From Marthasterias glacialis (lineage: Eukaryota; Echinodermata; Asteroidea; Forcipulatida; Asteriidae), in assembly GCA_911728455.2 (NCBI GenBank), contig OU452228.1:2604001-2668000 (forward strand): a stretch of DNA of 64,000 nucleotides, in the 5' to 3' direction. This document shows, piece by piece, positions 1-8,092 of the stretch (its first letter is position 1; each line of letters opens with the position of its first letter). Made by a program: the position numbers and the translations under genes. The notes beneath the pieces were generated by a model that saw only the letters and a list, made by a program, of their open reading frames with translations, was not told the origin of the DNA and did not search any database.

Positions 1-528
1 AATGATATCGTGGATGTCAGCATAGAGGCAGCTTAGTCGGCCATCCAGACCGATGACTGGCGCCTTGGCTATGCCCTTACGGTCCACTCGAGCCAGGGTC
101 TCACCATCCACGACCCCCAAAAGGTCTGGATCATCGACGACTTCCTTCAGTGGTCGAACCTTGCCTACCTCGCCATATCGAGAGTGGAGCACCTAGAGGA
201 GGGGGCAGCAACGCCGCTCACTGAGCAGCAGCTTCGCAAAACCATCCAAAGGAAGCTTGTGGCTTACATACGCCAGGACAAAGCCAAGGGGTTCGGGGTT
301 AACCTGCTGAAGGTCGACAGCATCCTGCGTCTCAAGCATGCCCAAAACAACCACTGTGCCGCATGCAACATTGAACTCCTCTGGGCCTACCAGCCCAAAG
401 ACACCCAGCAGTTCAGCATTGACCGGTTAGACAACACCAGGGGCCACACCGTTGACAACATAAGGCTGACGTGTCTCGAGTGCAACCGAAAAAGAGGAGC
501 AGCGTGCACATGTGCAGTCATCGCCTGA
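1..528 (+). CDS. Partial, interrupted Polinton SF1 helicase C-terminus fused to HNH nuclease domain
   Basis: The reading frame enters from the left edge. It contains the late motifs of a superfamily 1 helicase: TVHSSQGLTI (motif V type), then WIIDD and LAYLAISRV (motif VI type with the arginine). A zinc-binding HNH domain follows: a CAAC pair, then IDRLDNTRGH with the His/Asn positions, then the CLEC pair before NRKRG. HNH nucleases cut DNA, and in this context the fusion would act in viral DNA replication or recombination. A TAG at 34-36 interrupts the frame just upstream of the helicase motifs, and the open part is 37-528. The TAG could be a nonsense mutation, or the exon may begin after it, since a possible AG splice acceptor overlaps it. 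The 3' end overlaps the convergent integrase gene by 11 bp. Helicase and HNH identity are well supported; intactness is not. Confidence 0.72.
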
Positions 529-1552
529 GCACCCCATCCGGCGGCAGCTGGGTGTCAGGGGGCACCACGAGAAGTTCCTCGCGGACGAACCCCCGCTGAG
601 GCCCATCGTCTAAGTAATAGAGCACCAGCTCGTCGGGCTTGGTTACCGAGCGACCGAGCCGGTGAACCATCAAAGACCATACAGGGTCAGTCGCACGGCG
701 CCAACCGCCCTCTAGCTCGCCGGGTTGGTAAAGATAGCGCACAAGGACATCAGGCGGAGGCTTTTGCTCTTTGAGGCCGACCGGTCGACCAGAGACAACA
801 GAGGAGGGCTTTTGTGACACCGATCGAGCCCTTATGGCATATCTAGGCCGCTTGCCCGTCAACCGGGTCACCTCACCATTCAGGGCAGCAACGACTGCGG
901 GGAGCCTCTTTGCCCACTCCCGCGAATACTCGCCTGGGGTCATCAGCAGTTCTTGGGCGTCCTGATGCCCAAAGAGCCTTTCGGCCAGGGTCCTGTTCAA
1001 CCGCTCCACAATGCCCTGGTCCCGGTGAATTTCCACACGCCCGCGCCTGATGGAAACTGTGTGCTTAGCCAGCAACCGGGAAACCTCACCCATAAACTCG
1101 CGCCCCGGGTCGACCTGGAGAAGCTGCGGCCATTTCAAAGGCCCACGCCTGTATATGCGGGACAAGGCATCGGCAACCTCTTTAGCTTCTTTCGTGGCCA
1201 GGGGCTCAGCCTCCTTGTAACGTGACGCAACATCGACCACAGTTAAGGCGTACTTGTACGTTCGCCGTCCTACCTTATCGTGCGGAATGAAGAGGAGGTC
1301 AGCCTGGTGAACCTCGTTTGGGGTGGTGACATCAAATTTTGGCCGTGGAATATGTCTTGGAGCAGGCAGATAGATCTGCCAGATGGCCTGCTTTTTTAAC
1401 CAGGCCCGGGCAGCCTCTTCAGAGATCTTGGCCGCAGCCGAGAGGTTTTTAATTGCCGCTAGTCCCTTCCAGTGGCCGCGGGGGCTGTAGTAGATGTCTG
1501 ACAGCTTTGCTGTCTGCTTGGCCGTCAGACGTAACGTCGAACTGTCGGTCAT
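518..1552 (-). CDS. Polinton retroviral-type (rve) DDE integrase
   Basis: This 344-aa ORF starts at an ATG and is intact. The rve catalytic core shows D85 (in HQADLLF), D148 (in QVDPGREF) and E183 (in DQGIVERLNRTL). The last two are about 34 residues apart, as in the DDE integrase family. An N-terminal helical region (roughly residues 10-60) precedes the core. A C-terminal region after about 250 ends in a proline-rich tail, and I see no clear chromodomain. Integrases of this kind insert the linear Polinton genome into host DNA and are a defining gene of the group. It is convergent with the helicase-HNH gene, overlapping by 11 bp, and its N-terminus overlaps the end of a small upstream ORF in another frame. 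It is one of the few undamaged genes here. Confidence 0.9.
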   Translation of the reverse strand: MTDSSTLRLTAKQTAKLSDIYYSPRGHWKGLAAIKNLSAAAKISEEAARAWLKKQAIWQIYLPAPRHIPRPKFDVTTPNEVHQADLLFIPHDKVGRRTYKYALTVVDVASRYKEAEPLATKEAKEVADALSRIYRRGPLKWPQLLQVDPGREFMGEVSRLLAKHTVSIRRGRVEIHRDQGIVERLNRTLAERLFGHQDAQELLMTPGEYSREWAKRLPAVVAALNGEVTRLTGKRPRYAIRARSVSQKPSSVVSGRPVGLKEQKPPPDVLVRYLYQPGELEGGWRRATDPVWSLMVHRLGRSVTKPDELVLYYLDDGPQRGFVREELLVVPPDTQLPPDGVLRR

Positions 1553-1813
1553 GGCTTGCGAGATATTCTAGCACCCTAATCAGTCTCCAACAGGCTTCAC
1601 AGACAGGCTCTGGAAGCCGCCCAGTCATCGCCCGCAGGTTGGATGGGACATTGTCGCGAAACACATAGCAGCCTTTTCGTCGCGCTGCCAGAGGTCAAGG
1701 GACTTTTGCGCAGTATCGATCATGGTGCGAGCCAGGGGGCCGGGAATTTTATGGCGGCGGGCGCAGATGCCCACCTCTACCATCGCGAAGTACAGCTCTT
1801 CGGAAAGGCACAT
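1449..1813 (-). pseudogene. Small conserved-looking ORF upstream of integrase, broken by a frameshift
   Basis: Two minus-strand frames follow each other. The first starts at an ATG at 1813 (MCLSEELYFAM) and runs to a stop at 1625. The second is open through about 1670 to 1449 and contains PVCEACWRLIRVLEYL. Neither is convincing alone. They abut at about 1650-1670, where one single-base shift connects them, so I read them as one gene with a frameshift. The product would be a small protein with scattered Cys pairs, ending inside the integrase coding region in a different frame. No function is recognised. The alternative is two chance ORFs; the lack of decay on both sides of the shift and the position beside the integrase favour one broken gene. 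Confidence 0.45.
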
Positions 1814-1998
1814 TGTGTATACAAGGGCTCAGAAAAAAAGTTTTTTTTAATTCGGAGCAGCCTCACTACTCAGGTTGTGTCGGCGCTAGGCCCCAAACGC
1901 CGTCGGGCAATGAAACACAGTATTTTCGGATTACTCGGCTAACTCGCCGCTCACGAAGTGAATGTCGAACGGTTGGTTTCCAACAGTCGTCTCGACAA
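1814..1998. other. Short intergenic gap
   Basis: I see no gene in this stretch of about 185 bases. It contains a homopolymer-rich patch near 1831-1849 (A7 then T8), which would be prone to length variation. Confidence 0.5.
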
Positions 1999-2389
1999 TC
2001 ACTTGGTGAGCATATAGGCCACGAACGAAGTGGCTCCCAGTCCCATGATTACAAAGGCGATTTCTCGATCACGTTGCTCTGGCGATGCTAGGTAGAAATC
2101 TGAGAGCTTGGGTTCTGGTTCTAGTGCAACATGCGAACCGCTGCCGGCGACAAGATTGTACTGGCGGATGGCTTCAAGGTGGCGCATCTCTTCATTGATC
2201 CAGTCCAGGCGCGCAGTCCGCCTGCGCGTCCATTCGTCCCGAGCGGTTTGGAGCTGTTCTAAGGCTGTATCATGACGTTTTCGCTCTTCGTCGACCCCTG
2301 CTTCTGAGTTGCCAAAAGAGAAAGTTTGACCCCGAGAACGCGAGCACGTTCACCAACGCCCCACCCACCATCATCGCTATAGAGGCCAT
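1999..2389 (-). pseudogene. Polinton coiled-coil protein with terminal membrane segments, frameshifted
   Basis: An ATG at 2389 opens a frame with a hydrophobic N-terminus (MASIAMMVGGALVNV). A second frame, open from about 2356 to 1999, continues with a charged helical stretch rich in Glu/Arg and likely coiled coil. It ends in EIAFVIMGLGATSFVAYML, a C-terminal membrane segment. The two frames differ by one base and overlap around 2300-2356, so a single indel lies there. The layout of a hydrophobic end, a coiled coil and a hydrophobic end resembles small accessory or virion proteins of Polintons. No specific function can be given. It lies 24 bp from the next minus-strand gene, in the same orientation as the integrase and capsid genes. 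Confidence 0.55.
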
Positions 2390-2413
2390 CTTGCCATATA
2401 CGGGGGGAGATCG

Positions 2414-2653
2414 TTACTTCAATATGTCTTCGGGGAGTATCCCCTGCTTCACGAGTATATCCTTAGTGGCCATGGCCAGGCCCACGTCGAGAGCCACCAT
2501 GCCCACGTCGTATGGCGCAAAATCCAGTTTGGGCGTAGCCGCCTTCACGATTTTTTTGCTCAGCGTTGCGTATCCAACCGTAAGACCACTGACCACGACC
2601 GCGTGGTATACCATATTGGCGAGTTGTTTACCGTCTGCGCTAGGAGTAGCCAT
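2414..2653 (-). CDS. Small hydrophobic Polinton protein
   Basis: This intact 79-aa ORF starts at an ATG. Two hydrophobic stretches (about residues 14-31 and 48-68) are separated by a short basic segment, suggesting a small membrane-associated protein. The start lies 9 nt after the stop of the upstream minus-strand gene. It belongs to the cluster of small ORFs between integrase and ATPase, which in this virus group commonly encode virion or membrane components. The family function is unknown to me. The tight spacing and same-strand packing support that it is real. Confidence 0.6.
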   Translation of the reverse strand: MATPSADGKQLANMVYHAVVVSGLTVGYATLSKKIVKAATPKLDFAPYDVGMVALDVGLAMATKDILVKQGILPEDILK

Positions 2654-2662
2654 TGTAATATC

Positions 2663-3124
2663 CTATTGCATATAGAAGGGGTTGGTTCGCGCGTCTAATA
2701 TGTCGTTCTGGGGACCGGAAGCTTTTGGCCGTTCACCAGCGGTCTTTTGCAGCGGGGCGGGGGTGCCGCGCGCGTATATCGCGGCCCCCATGACAACGGC
2801 GCCAGCGAGGAATGCATACGCTGTCCACGCGCTCTGCTCGGCTTGGAAATTCGCTTGCGGGTCCACGCGCGTTGACAAATCCGAATTCGGAATTTGCGCT
2901 CGAAGATCGCCTTTGGCTTTCCGAAGCTCTTTGAGTAGCGTCGCTTGTTTCGCGTTTCTGGCCGCCGCGCCTTTTTGACCGGCCGCGACTTTTTTCGGAT
3001 CCTTACTGCGGCTCGTCACCCTCTCCGTCGACAGGTCCGACAGTCTCTCGGGTGTCATCTGCTCTTCCGGCGTCCTCTCCGCCACGTGTGGATTCGGCTC
3101 TTCCGCCGTCATCTGCTCCGCCAT
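2663..3124 (-). CDS. Basic single-pass membrane protein of Polinton type
   Basis: This intact 153-aa ORF starts at an ATG. The N-terminus is acidic. Residues about 40-72 are strongly basic and Ala-rich (DPKKVAAGQKGAAARNAK), resembling a nucleic-acid-binding tail. Residues about 100-118 form one membrane segment, and the protein ends in NPFYMQ. A basic domain plus an anchor would suit a protein linking viral DNA to a membrane or capsid interior; this is inference. Its first 122 nt overlap the 3' end of the neighbouring 246-aa gene in another frame. Codon 83 onward (SDLSTRVDP) contains one copy of the recurring GACAAAT dyad motif. Confidence 0.6.
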   Translation of the reverse strand: MAEQMTAEEPNPHVAERTPEEQMTPERLSDLSTERVTSRSKDPKKVAAGQKGAAARNAKQATLLKELRKAKGDLRAQIPNSDLSTRVDPQANFQAEQSAWTAYAFLAGAVVMGAAIYARGTPAPLQKTAGERPKASGPQNDILDARTNPFYMQ

Positions 3125-3743
3125 CGTTGTGGAAATTCATATTATTAGCTTGGCAGTGTTTAACCGTGGTCATCATCGTCGTCAGCAGGGCTAAGTACAT
3201 CCCATAGCGATGGTAAAGCTCGCAGCAGGCGGTCGTAAGCGCGTGCTCGATGAAGGGGTCTTCCCCAAGGTCTAAGACGAGCCGGGGGCGGCTTTCGGGG
3301 GGGATGGGTAGAACCGTGCTGGCCGCCAGCGCGTACAGCTGCAGCGCGGCAGCTCCAAGCGTTTTGGTCATCGAGGCCCCGAGTCGCGCTTCGTAGCGGC
3401 CGTAGTGTGTGGAGACCTCGTCATCCATCATCTCATCGACTCGCGCAAGCTCCAGGTGCTTGCCCAGGTATTTTTTGGCCGAGCCGCCGGCCACAATTGC
3501 CGCCAGACGAGCTCGTTTTTGTTCACCCACGTGTGACACGCGTGGATTTGTCGACGTGGCGCCATCTAGAGCCAGCGCCTGATCGATCAAATCGTCGCAC
3601 TCCATTCTGCAGCGCGAGAGTATATGTGCCGCTTTTTGCCTGAGTCTAATATACTCAGCCAAAGCGCCGAAGCATAAAAGAAAAATCGCCGCCAGCAGCG
3701 CGGTTTGTATCAGTGGCACCAAGTCACGTGACATGATGGTCAT
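3003..3743 (-). CDS. Polinton membrane-anchored protein of about 246 aa
   Basis: The first ATG is at 3743; an in-frame TTG at 3752 should not be used as the start. An N-terminal membrane segment (about residues 9-29, LIQTALLAAIFLLCFGAL) is followed by a helical, mostly soluble domain with a conserved-looking core (YGRYEARLGASMTKTLG and CCELYHRYGMYL). The last 40 residues are Gly/Asp-rich and low in complexity, and they overlap the start of the next gene. The start is 5 nt beyond the ATPase stop, so the order is ATPase, then this gene, then the basic protein. I recognise the overall type as one found in cnidarian-type Polintons but know no assigned function. A virion membrane or core component is a reasonable guess. 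Confidence 0.6.
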   Translation of the reverse strand: MTIMSRDLVPLIQTALLAAIFLLCFGALAEYIRLRQKAAHILSRCRMECDDLIDQALALDGATSTNPRVSHVGEQKRARLAAIVAGGSAKKYLGKHLELARVDEMMDDEVSTHYGRYEARLGASMTKTLGAAALQLYALAASTVLPIPPESRPRLVLDLGEDPFIEHALTTACCELYHRYGMYLALLTTMMTTVKHCQANNMNFHNDGGADDGGRAESTRGGEDAGRADDTRETVGPVDGEGDEPQ

Positions 3744-3748
3744 GTGAT

Positions 3749-4388
3749 TCAAAATTTACCGCTAAGCAGCTGATAAGCTGCCGGCTGATCGGTTTTTAGT
3801 ATTAGTTTAGCGTGCTTCTCTTCAGATAGCCTCTGCCTGAGCGCCGCCCTCTCTTCCCGCGTCGGGATGATATTGTTTTCTCGCAGGCAGTCTTCGAAAG
3901 AGTCCCTGTCTTTGCAGTGGAAGACGGCGATCCACTTCGTTTGTTCGCGGAGGTCCTTGAGGACCGAGTTGTACTTCTGCGTCAGCACCCACGCGCTTTG
4001 GGACGCGTGGCGCCCCGAGAAGGCGAGCTCGGACAACATGTCTTTTTTCTTGGTCAGGGCTTCACTGGCCGAGCAGTCATCGATGATGTACAACGTCGGC
4101 TCGCCGGCAAAGAGCGAGAAAAACGCCCGCAGGTATTCGTGGAGCCGGCCGCGGGGGTCGACGATAAAGACCTTTGGATCTGTCCAGACCCAGCGGCTCG
4201 TGGTACGTTTTGTTCCAGCGCGCGGTGGGGCATAATATGACGATATGCGCAAACACGCCCTCGTAGCGGCCGCGATCGCGAGGCGCCTCTAGGAGGTCCA
4301 GGGTAAAGAACGTTTTGCCGCTGCCCATCTGCCCCGCCATTATCGCGCAGTGGGGTTGTCTAGTACAGAGCGCTAATGAACCGGCCAT
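3749..4388 (-). pseudogene. Genome-packaging ATPase (FtsK/HerA, A32-like), frameshifted
   Basis: The ATG at 4388 opens a frame with a clear Walker A (AGQMGSGKTFF, residues about 18-28). It continues to HIVILCPTARWNKTY and then loses homology. A second frame from about 4200 to 3749 carries the Walker B strand (LYIIDD), a helical stretch, and a sensor-like segment (WVLTQKYNSVL, IAVFHCKDRD). One single-base shift near 4190-4215 separates the halves. Together they give about 210 aa, the usual size for A32-type ATPases that pump DNA into capsids of Polintons, adintoviruses and NCLDVs. Its start lies inside the 3' end of the capsid gene, a 29-nt overlap. ATPase identity is well supported. Whether the shift is mutation or sequencing error is open. 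Confidence 0.82.
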
Positions 4389-5530
4389 TCTCGATGTTCA
4401 GCTGCGCGTCTTGTACGATGAACAGATACACGTTCAAGTCGCCCGCCGTTTCTGCCGTTTTGTTGATCTGGATCGTGACTCCCTCGCTCACGTTTTCTAC
4501 GCGCCGGCCGCTGCCGTGCAGCGAGTCGTCGTTGCCGGTTCTCATGTCCAGCCACAGCGCGTACTTGCTCGTGAGGTATTCTCCCACCCCGACATCCGCC
4601 AGCGCCAGGTCTTTCGCGACTGCCACGGTCTCGGCAGGGCGCTTTATTGAGGGGCCGCCGGCGAAATATTTTCTCGCTTCGTCCCACTGCTGGTACGCCC
4701 GCATTCCTTGGGAGTACAGCTGGTTCGGCACCCCCTCGACCGTGACCTCGACTTTTTGGATCTGGGGGTTGTAGAATGCTTCAGTGTCTCGTTCGAACGC
4801 GTCCGTCGGGTCCTCGAACAGCATGAGGATCCGGCGGTGGCGCAATATGCGGTTCGCTGACGGTGTCAAGCTCGAGCGATATGTTGTCGACCTTGTAGCT
4901 GGCCACGGTGTCGCCGGTCGCCCGTACGACGCGGCCGTAGTCGTTGAAAGTCAGTTCGTACTCCAGCCGGTCGCCCAGGGCGGACTGGAAGAACGGCATG
5001 TGGGACTCGAGAAGCTCGAAGTCTAGCGGGATGCAGAATCGGTTGCCGTACGCGTTCGCGAATGCCTTGTCCTTCGTCTTGGTGCCGACGCCATCCCCGG
5101 CGCCCACCCGCAGTTTTAACATATTGCCCGCCTCTTCATCGAGGCCTTGGTAGACCCACGACTGGCGCACCCCCTTTGTAGCCCAAAGGTCGGAGTAGCA
5201 GTGAAACACGTCACTGTCGCTTATCGACGCGACCTTGTTGCCGCTTATGCGGATAGTGGATTTTTTTATAATCGCCCGCCCGAGGTTTTGAACGACGGTT
5301 CGGTTTTCGTCGGTCGAGGTCAGAGAGATGGTGAACGCGAGCCGGGCTGTCCCAGGAACAATCACGTCGTTAGGGCCGAGGTTGGGAAAGCGGACCAGCA
5401 GCTGCTGATTCTGGTCGATGGTTGAGGGGTTGTTGGTTATAACCACGCTCTGTCGAATGCCTTTGACCCCGAGCGGGGCTCGCAGGCTTCGATGCGGATC
5501 GAGCTTGCGTCCGTATTTTGACATGGCCAT
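4360..5530 (-). pseudogene. Major capsid protein (double jelly-roll), frameshifted
   Basis: The ATG at 5530 starts a frame of beta-rich sequence: VVITNNPSTIDQNQ, then NLGRAIIKKSTIRISGN, then DVFHCYSDLW. It runs to about 4850. A second frame, from about 4865 to 4360, carries the rest (LFEDPTDAF, GVPNQLYSQGM, YALWLDMRTG, LNVYLFIVQDAQLNIENG). The two frames are one base apart and meet near 4845-4865. The full product would be about 390 aa, short for Polinton capsids (often 500-650 aa) but within the range of double jelly-roll proteins. The order capsid then ATPase and the overlap of the two genes match Polinton gene order. Capsid assignment rests on my reading of the fold pattern and context. 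The protein forms the hexameric capsomers. Confidence 0.68.
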
Positions 5531-5565
5531 GTATTGAACGTAAACACAACGGTCTAATAAGCGGT
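5531..5565. promoter_or_regulatory. 35-bp divergent start region between capsid gene and plus-strand gene
   Basis: The capsid ATG (5530, minus) and the next ATG (5566, plus) point away from each other with only 35 bp between them. Promoter elements for both must lie here or inside the opposite coding region. The gap is AT-richer than its surroundings and includes TAATAAG on the plus strand (CTTATTA on the other). No defined viral promoter motif can be proven from one locus. Confidence 0.35.
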
Positions 5566-6806
5566 ATGGCGGAAGGCGGTTTCGAGATTGAAGGCATGTG
5601 TGAGCCCGAGGACTACGGGGACGCCGAAGAAGAGACTTCGTTTATAAATTTGCCCGACTCCCCTATCTCAGGTCCAGCAGATGGGCTTGAAGACCACATC
5701 AATCGACTATCAGGGGAAGTCCATGCAGATGGGCTACGGGAAAGGCGAAACAAGTTAGTGCGTTCTTTCTATGAGGCCATATCTCGCGACTACAACCTTA
5801 GCCCTGCAGACATAGAATTTGATCGGTTTACGATCAATGAAGATGGGAAAACGCTTTATTGGAAAGTGGGTGATAAAAAAATCAAGATAAGCTCCGCTAG
5901 GGGCTCTACAGATTTTGTAGGATTAAAAACACTGGCCGGCAGATTTGGCCCGGGGGGTACACGAGCCATTCGGGACTTTCTCAATCTACCCGGGTACTCC
6001 AGCGCGCCGCGTCGTGAAAATCCCCAGCTCAAACTGGTTGCTGATAAAGCGGAAAAAGCGGCCCAAGCGGGTGATGATATTGATACGAGAGTTGATGATG
6101 TCATAGGTAGCATCGATAAAATCTCAGAAGACCCCAACCTGCCCCTTAGAGAGCTTCTAGGCCTTGACAGAGCTCTAAAGACTTTGAGTGGCGCAAAAGC
6201 GGTGCAAGAAAGCAAAAAATTTTCTATCCAACAGACCATCGCAGATTATCGCAACGATCTTGAGCGCCCTGGAACGACTGAACGAGCGGACCGTCTCGAG
6301 CGTGTAATCCAGAGGGCCGAAGATGAGCTCGCAGGGACCCAAGAAAGCATCGACACCCTCAACCTACAGCTCCGGTCGCAGGTACGCCAAATCCGAGAGA
6401 CTATATTGAGGGTCCTAGACAAAGACGTGGGCCTGGCCGAGCGGCTGCGGACTCTTTTCCGCGAGCAGGGCATCACAATAGCCAGCATTATAACCGCGCT
6501 GGGCTTTATCATCAGCACTCTGGTCCTTGCCTTGACTGGCGGACCGGCTGGCGCGGTCGCTCCGCCGAAACCTCCCCCGGGGGGGTAAAAGAGTTGGCCA
6601 AAAAACAGCTGCAAGCTCTAGGACGCCTGTTCGCCCGACTGGCTGGAAAGGCCGCTGCAGCCCTTCCGGGTATCATCGGGGGCATCGTGTCTTGGCTCCT
6701 CAACTTATTAGGCAAGGCGGCCGGATGGCTCTCAGAAAACTTATGGGCGCTCGCGGCCGCCGTCGGGGGCCTATTGCTGGTGTTTGTGCGAAAATGGCTA
6801 TCGTAG
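5566..6806 (+). pseudogene. Polinton coiled-coil and membrane protein, frameshifted at a C5G7 run
   Basis: The first ATG of the homologous frame is 5566 (MAEGGFEIEGM); upstream in-frame codons lie within the divergent capsid start. The N-terminal third is acidic. A long charged helical region rich in Glu/Arg (about residues 180-290) looks like coiled coil. A membrane segment, IASIITALGFIISTLVLAL, follows near 305-325. The frame stops at 6586-6588, right after a C5G7 run at 6574-6585. A second frame, displaced by one base, reopens immediately and runs to 6806 with LPGIIGGIVSWLLNLLGK and a final hydrophobic helix. The two parts together would be about 415 aa. The lesion is one missing G in a homopolymer, so a sequencing error, a real indel and -1 slippage are all possible. 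A structural or membrane-active virion role is inferred. Its end overlaps the convergent 427-aa gene by 9 bp. Confidence 0.62.
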
Positions 6807-8081
6807 GGCGATCCAGCCGAGCCCAATTGCAATAGCGCAGACGGCGAGCGCGGTAAGTTCTTCATTGTGGGGGTCGGCGGTAAATCCACTTGGCAGATCA
6901 TCCATAAATGGCGCAGGCGAATCATCCATAAATGGATTTGCCGTCGCAGGCCGTGCTGGCCCCGCAGCAGGCCCCTCCATATCTGTACTTGGCTGCGGCG
7001 GAACGGGCGTTGCGTTTACGCCGGCGTTGACGCCCACCTTTTGTCCCGGCTCCGCAATTAAGATCTCATTGTTGTAGCCCTGAATAGACCCAATCTGCAG
7101 ATCCATGTTGCTGGGGGCCATGTACAGCCCGGTCCTGAAGCAATAGTCTAACTTAGAATGGGCGTATCGCAGCACGTTCTGATAGCGCGCTACCGCGCTC
7201 GGGGCGTCCACGGGGCTTACGATCGCATCCTCAACGTTCGCCAAGAACTGACCCTGGGCTTCAAATGCGGTGCCGGTGCCGAGGATACTCGTGCGGATCT
7301 GTGCCTGCGAACCCAGGATAGCCCAGACGTACGTGCGGATAGAGTCGTTGATTCTTACGACCCCGGCCTGGGTAAACCCCTCCGACTTGCCGAGTATGAA
7401 CGTCGCCCAGGCCGTGTCTGCATCAACTACGTGATACCCCCCTCGAGTCCAGTAGTTGTAGACTCGCCCTAACCCTCGGTTTGCGCCTCTGATTCTCCAA
7501 TCAGAGTGTGGAGAGACGCCAAACTTTGCGCAGATTCGTTCGTACGCCTTCTGGCTGTACGAGCTGTCATAGGTATCCCACGCGCTGTCCTGTGGGAGCG
7601 GCGCTTGCATCTCTTCAAGAATCCTGCGGATCTGGTAGTACGCGTGAAAACGATAGACCGATAGCACCATCAGCATCTCAGAGTTAAGATGGTCCTCTAT
7701 GGAGACGCCGCACCCCGTGGTAGCGCACCACACAGCGAAGTTGACCTTGTTTTGCCAGAACGCCATCGGGCTTGAGTTCCACGACTGGACAATTTTGTCC
7801 GAAGTTACACGCGGCAGGCGATATTTTTCAAACACATTTGGAAATTCTGTATCAAACCCGGCCCCCTCTTTTACCTGAATGTTGGCTGTAATAAGCTGCG
7901 GCACCGAGGTGGCGTTGGGCTGCACCCCATATCGCGCCTCGCTATTAAACCGAAAAGGCGGTACGGTAAATCCACTGTGTGTTGACAAATCCACACGTGG
8001 ATTTGTCGGTTGCACCTCCGATCTGGCGTTGGACCGCGCCCGATATTTCGTCTCCATATTAGACCATGACTGAAAATCCAT
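6798..8081 (-). CDS. Unrecognised 427-aa Polinton protein with C-terminal membrane anchor
   Basis: This intact ORF starts at the ATG at 8081. It is the longest undamaged gene of the viral part. The N-terminal 60 residues look disordered. Residues about 75-350 are a compact mixed domain with many aromatic residues (FRFNSEARYG, WNSSPMAFWQNKVNF, YRFHAYYQIRRIL). A Pro/Ala-rich linker follows, with a duplicated PFMDD motif. The last 17 residues (ALAVCAIAIGLGWIALR) form a tail anchor. I do not recognise the family. The location among capsid genes and the 11-bp gap from the divergent minor-capsid copy suggest a virion protein, perhaps held in an internal membrane or interacting with one. The copy of the dyad motif at 7984-8007 encodes TNPRVDLST near the N-terminus. 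Confidence 0.62.
   Translation of the reverse strand: MDFQSWSNMETKYRARSNARSEVQPTNPRVDLSTHSGFTVPPFRFNSEARYGVQPNATSVPQLITANIQVKEGAGFDTEFPNVFEKYRLPRVTSDKIVQSWNSSPMAFWQNKVNFAVWCATTGCGVSIEDHLNSEMLMVLSVYRFHAYYQIRRILEEMQAPLPQDSAWDTYDSSYSQKAYERICAKFGVSPHSDWRIRGANRGLGRVYNYWTRGGYHVVDADTAWATFILGKSEGFTQAGVVRINDSIRTYVWAILGSQAQIRTSILGTGTAFEAQGQFLANVEDAIVSPVDAPSAVARYQNVLRYAHSKLDYCFRTGLYMAPSNMDLQIGSIQGYNNEILIAEPGQKVGVNAGVNATPVPPQPSTDMEGPAAGPARPATANPFMDDSPAPFMDDLPSGFTADPHNEELTALAVCAIAIGLGWIALR
7984..8007. repeat. 24-bp inverted repeat (10-bp arms), copy of a recurring dyad motif
   Basis: GACAAATCCA and TGGATTTGTC form perfect 10-bp arms around a 4-bp centre (CACG). The motif sits inside the 427-aa gene. Related half-sites (ATTTGTC next to a CACGTG-like or GTCGAC core) occur at 2873-2896, 3524-3558 and 10,527-10,550. 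Confidence 0.55.
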
Positions 8082-8092
8082 AGTGCGCCGCT
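8082..8092. promoter_or_regulatory. 11-bp gap between divergent start codons
   Basis: The 427-aa gene (minus, ATG at 8081) and the decayed minor-capsid copy (plus, ATG at 8093) start back to back. Any promoters must extend into coding sequence. No motif is identifiable. Confidence 0.25.

Noticed and set aside
771-1225. Plus-strand ORFs inside the integrase region
   Set aside because: They are antisense shadows of the intact integrase, with no recognisable features.
3743-3752. TTG start for the 246-aa protein
   Set aside because: A eukaryotic virus gene should start at the ATG at 3743, which also avoids overlap with the ATPase stop.
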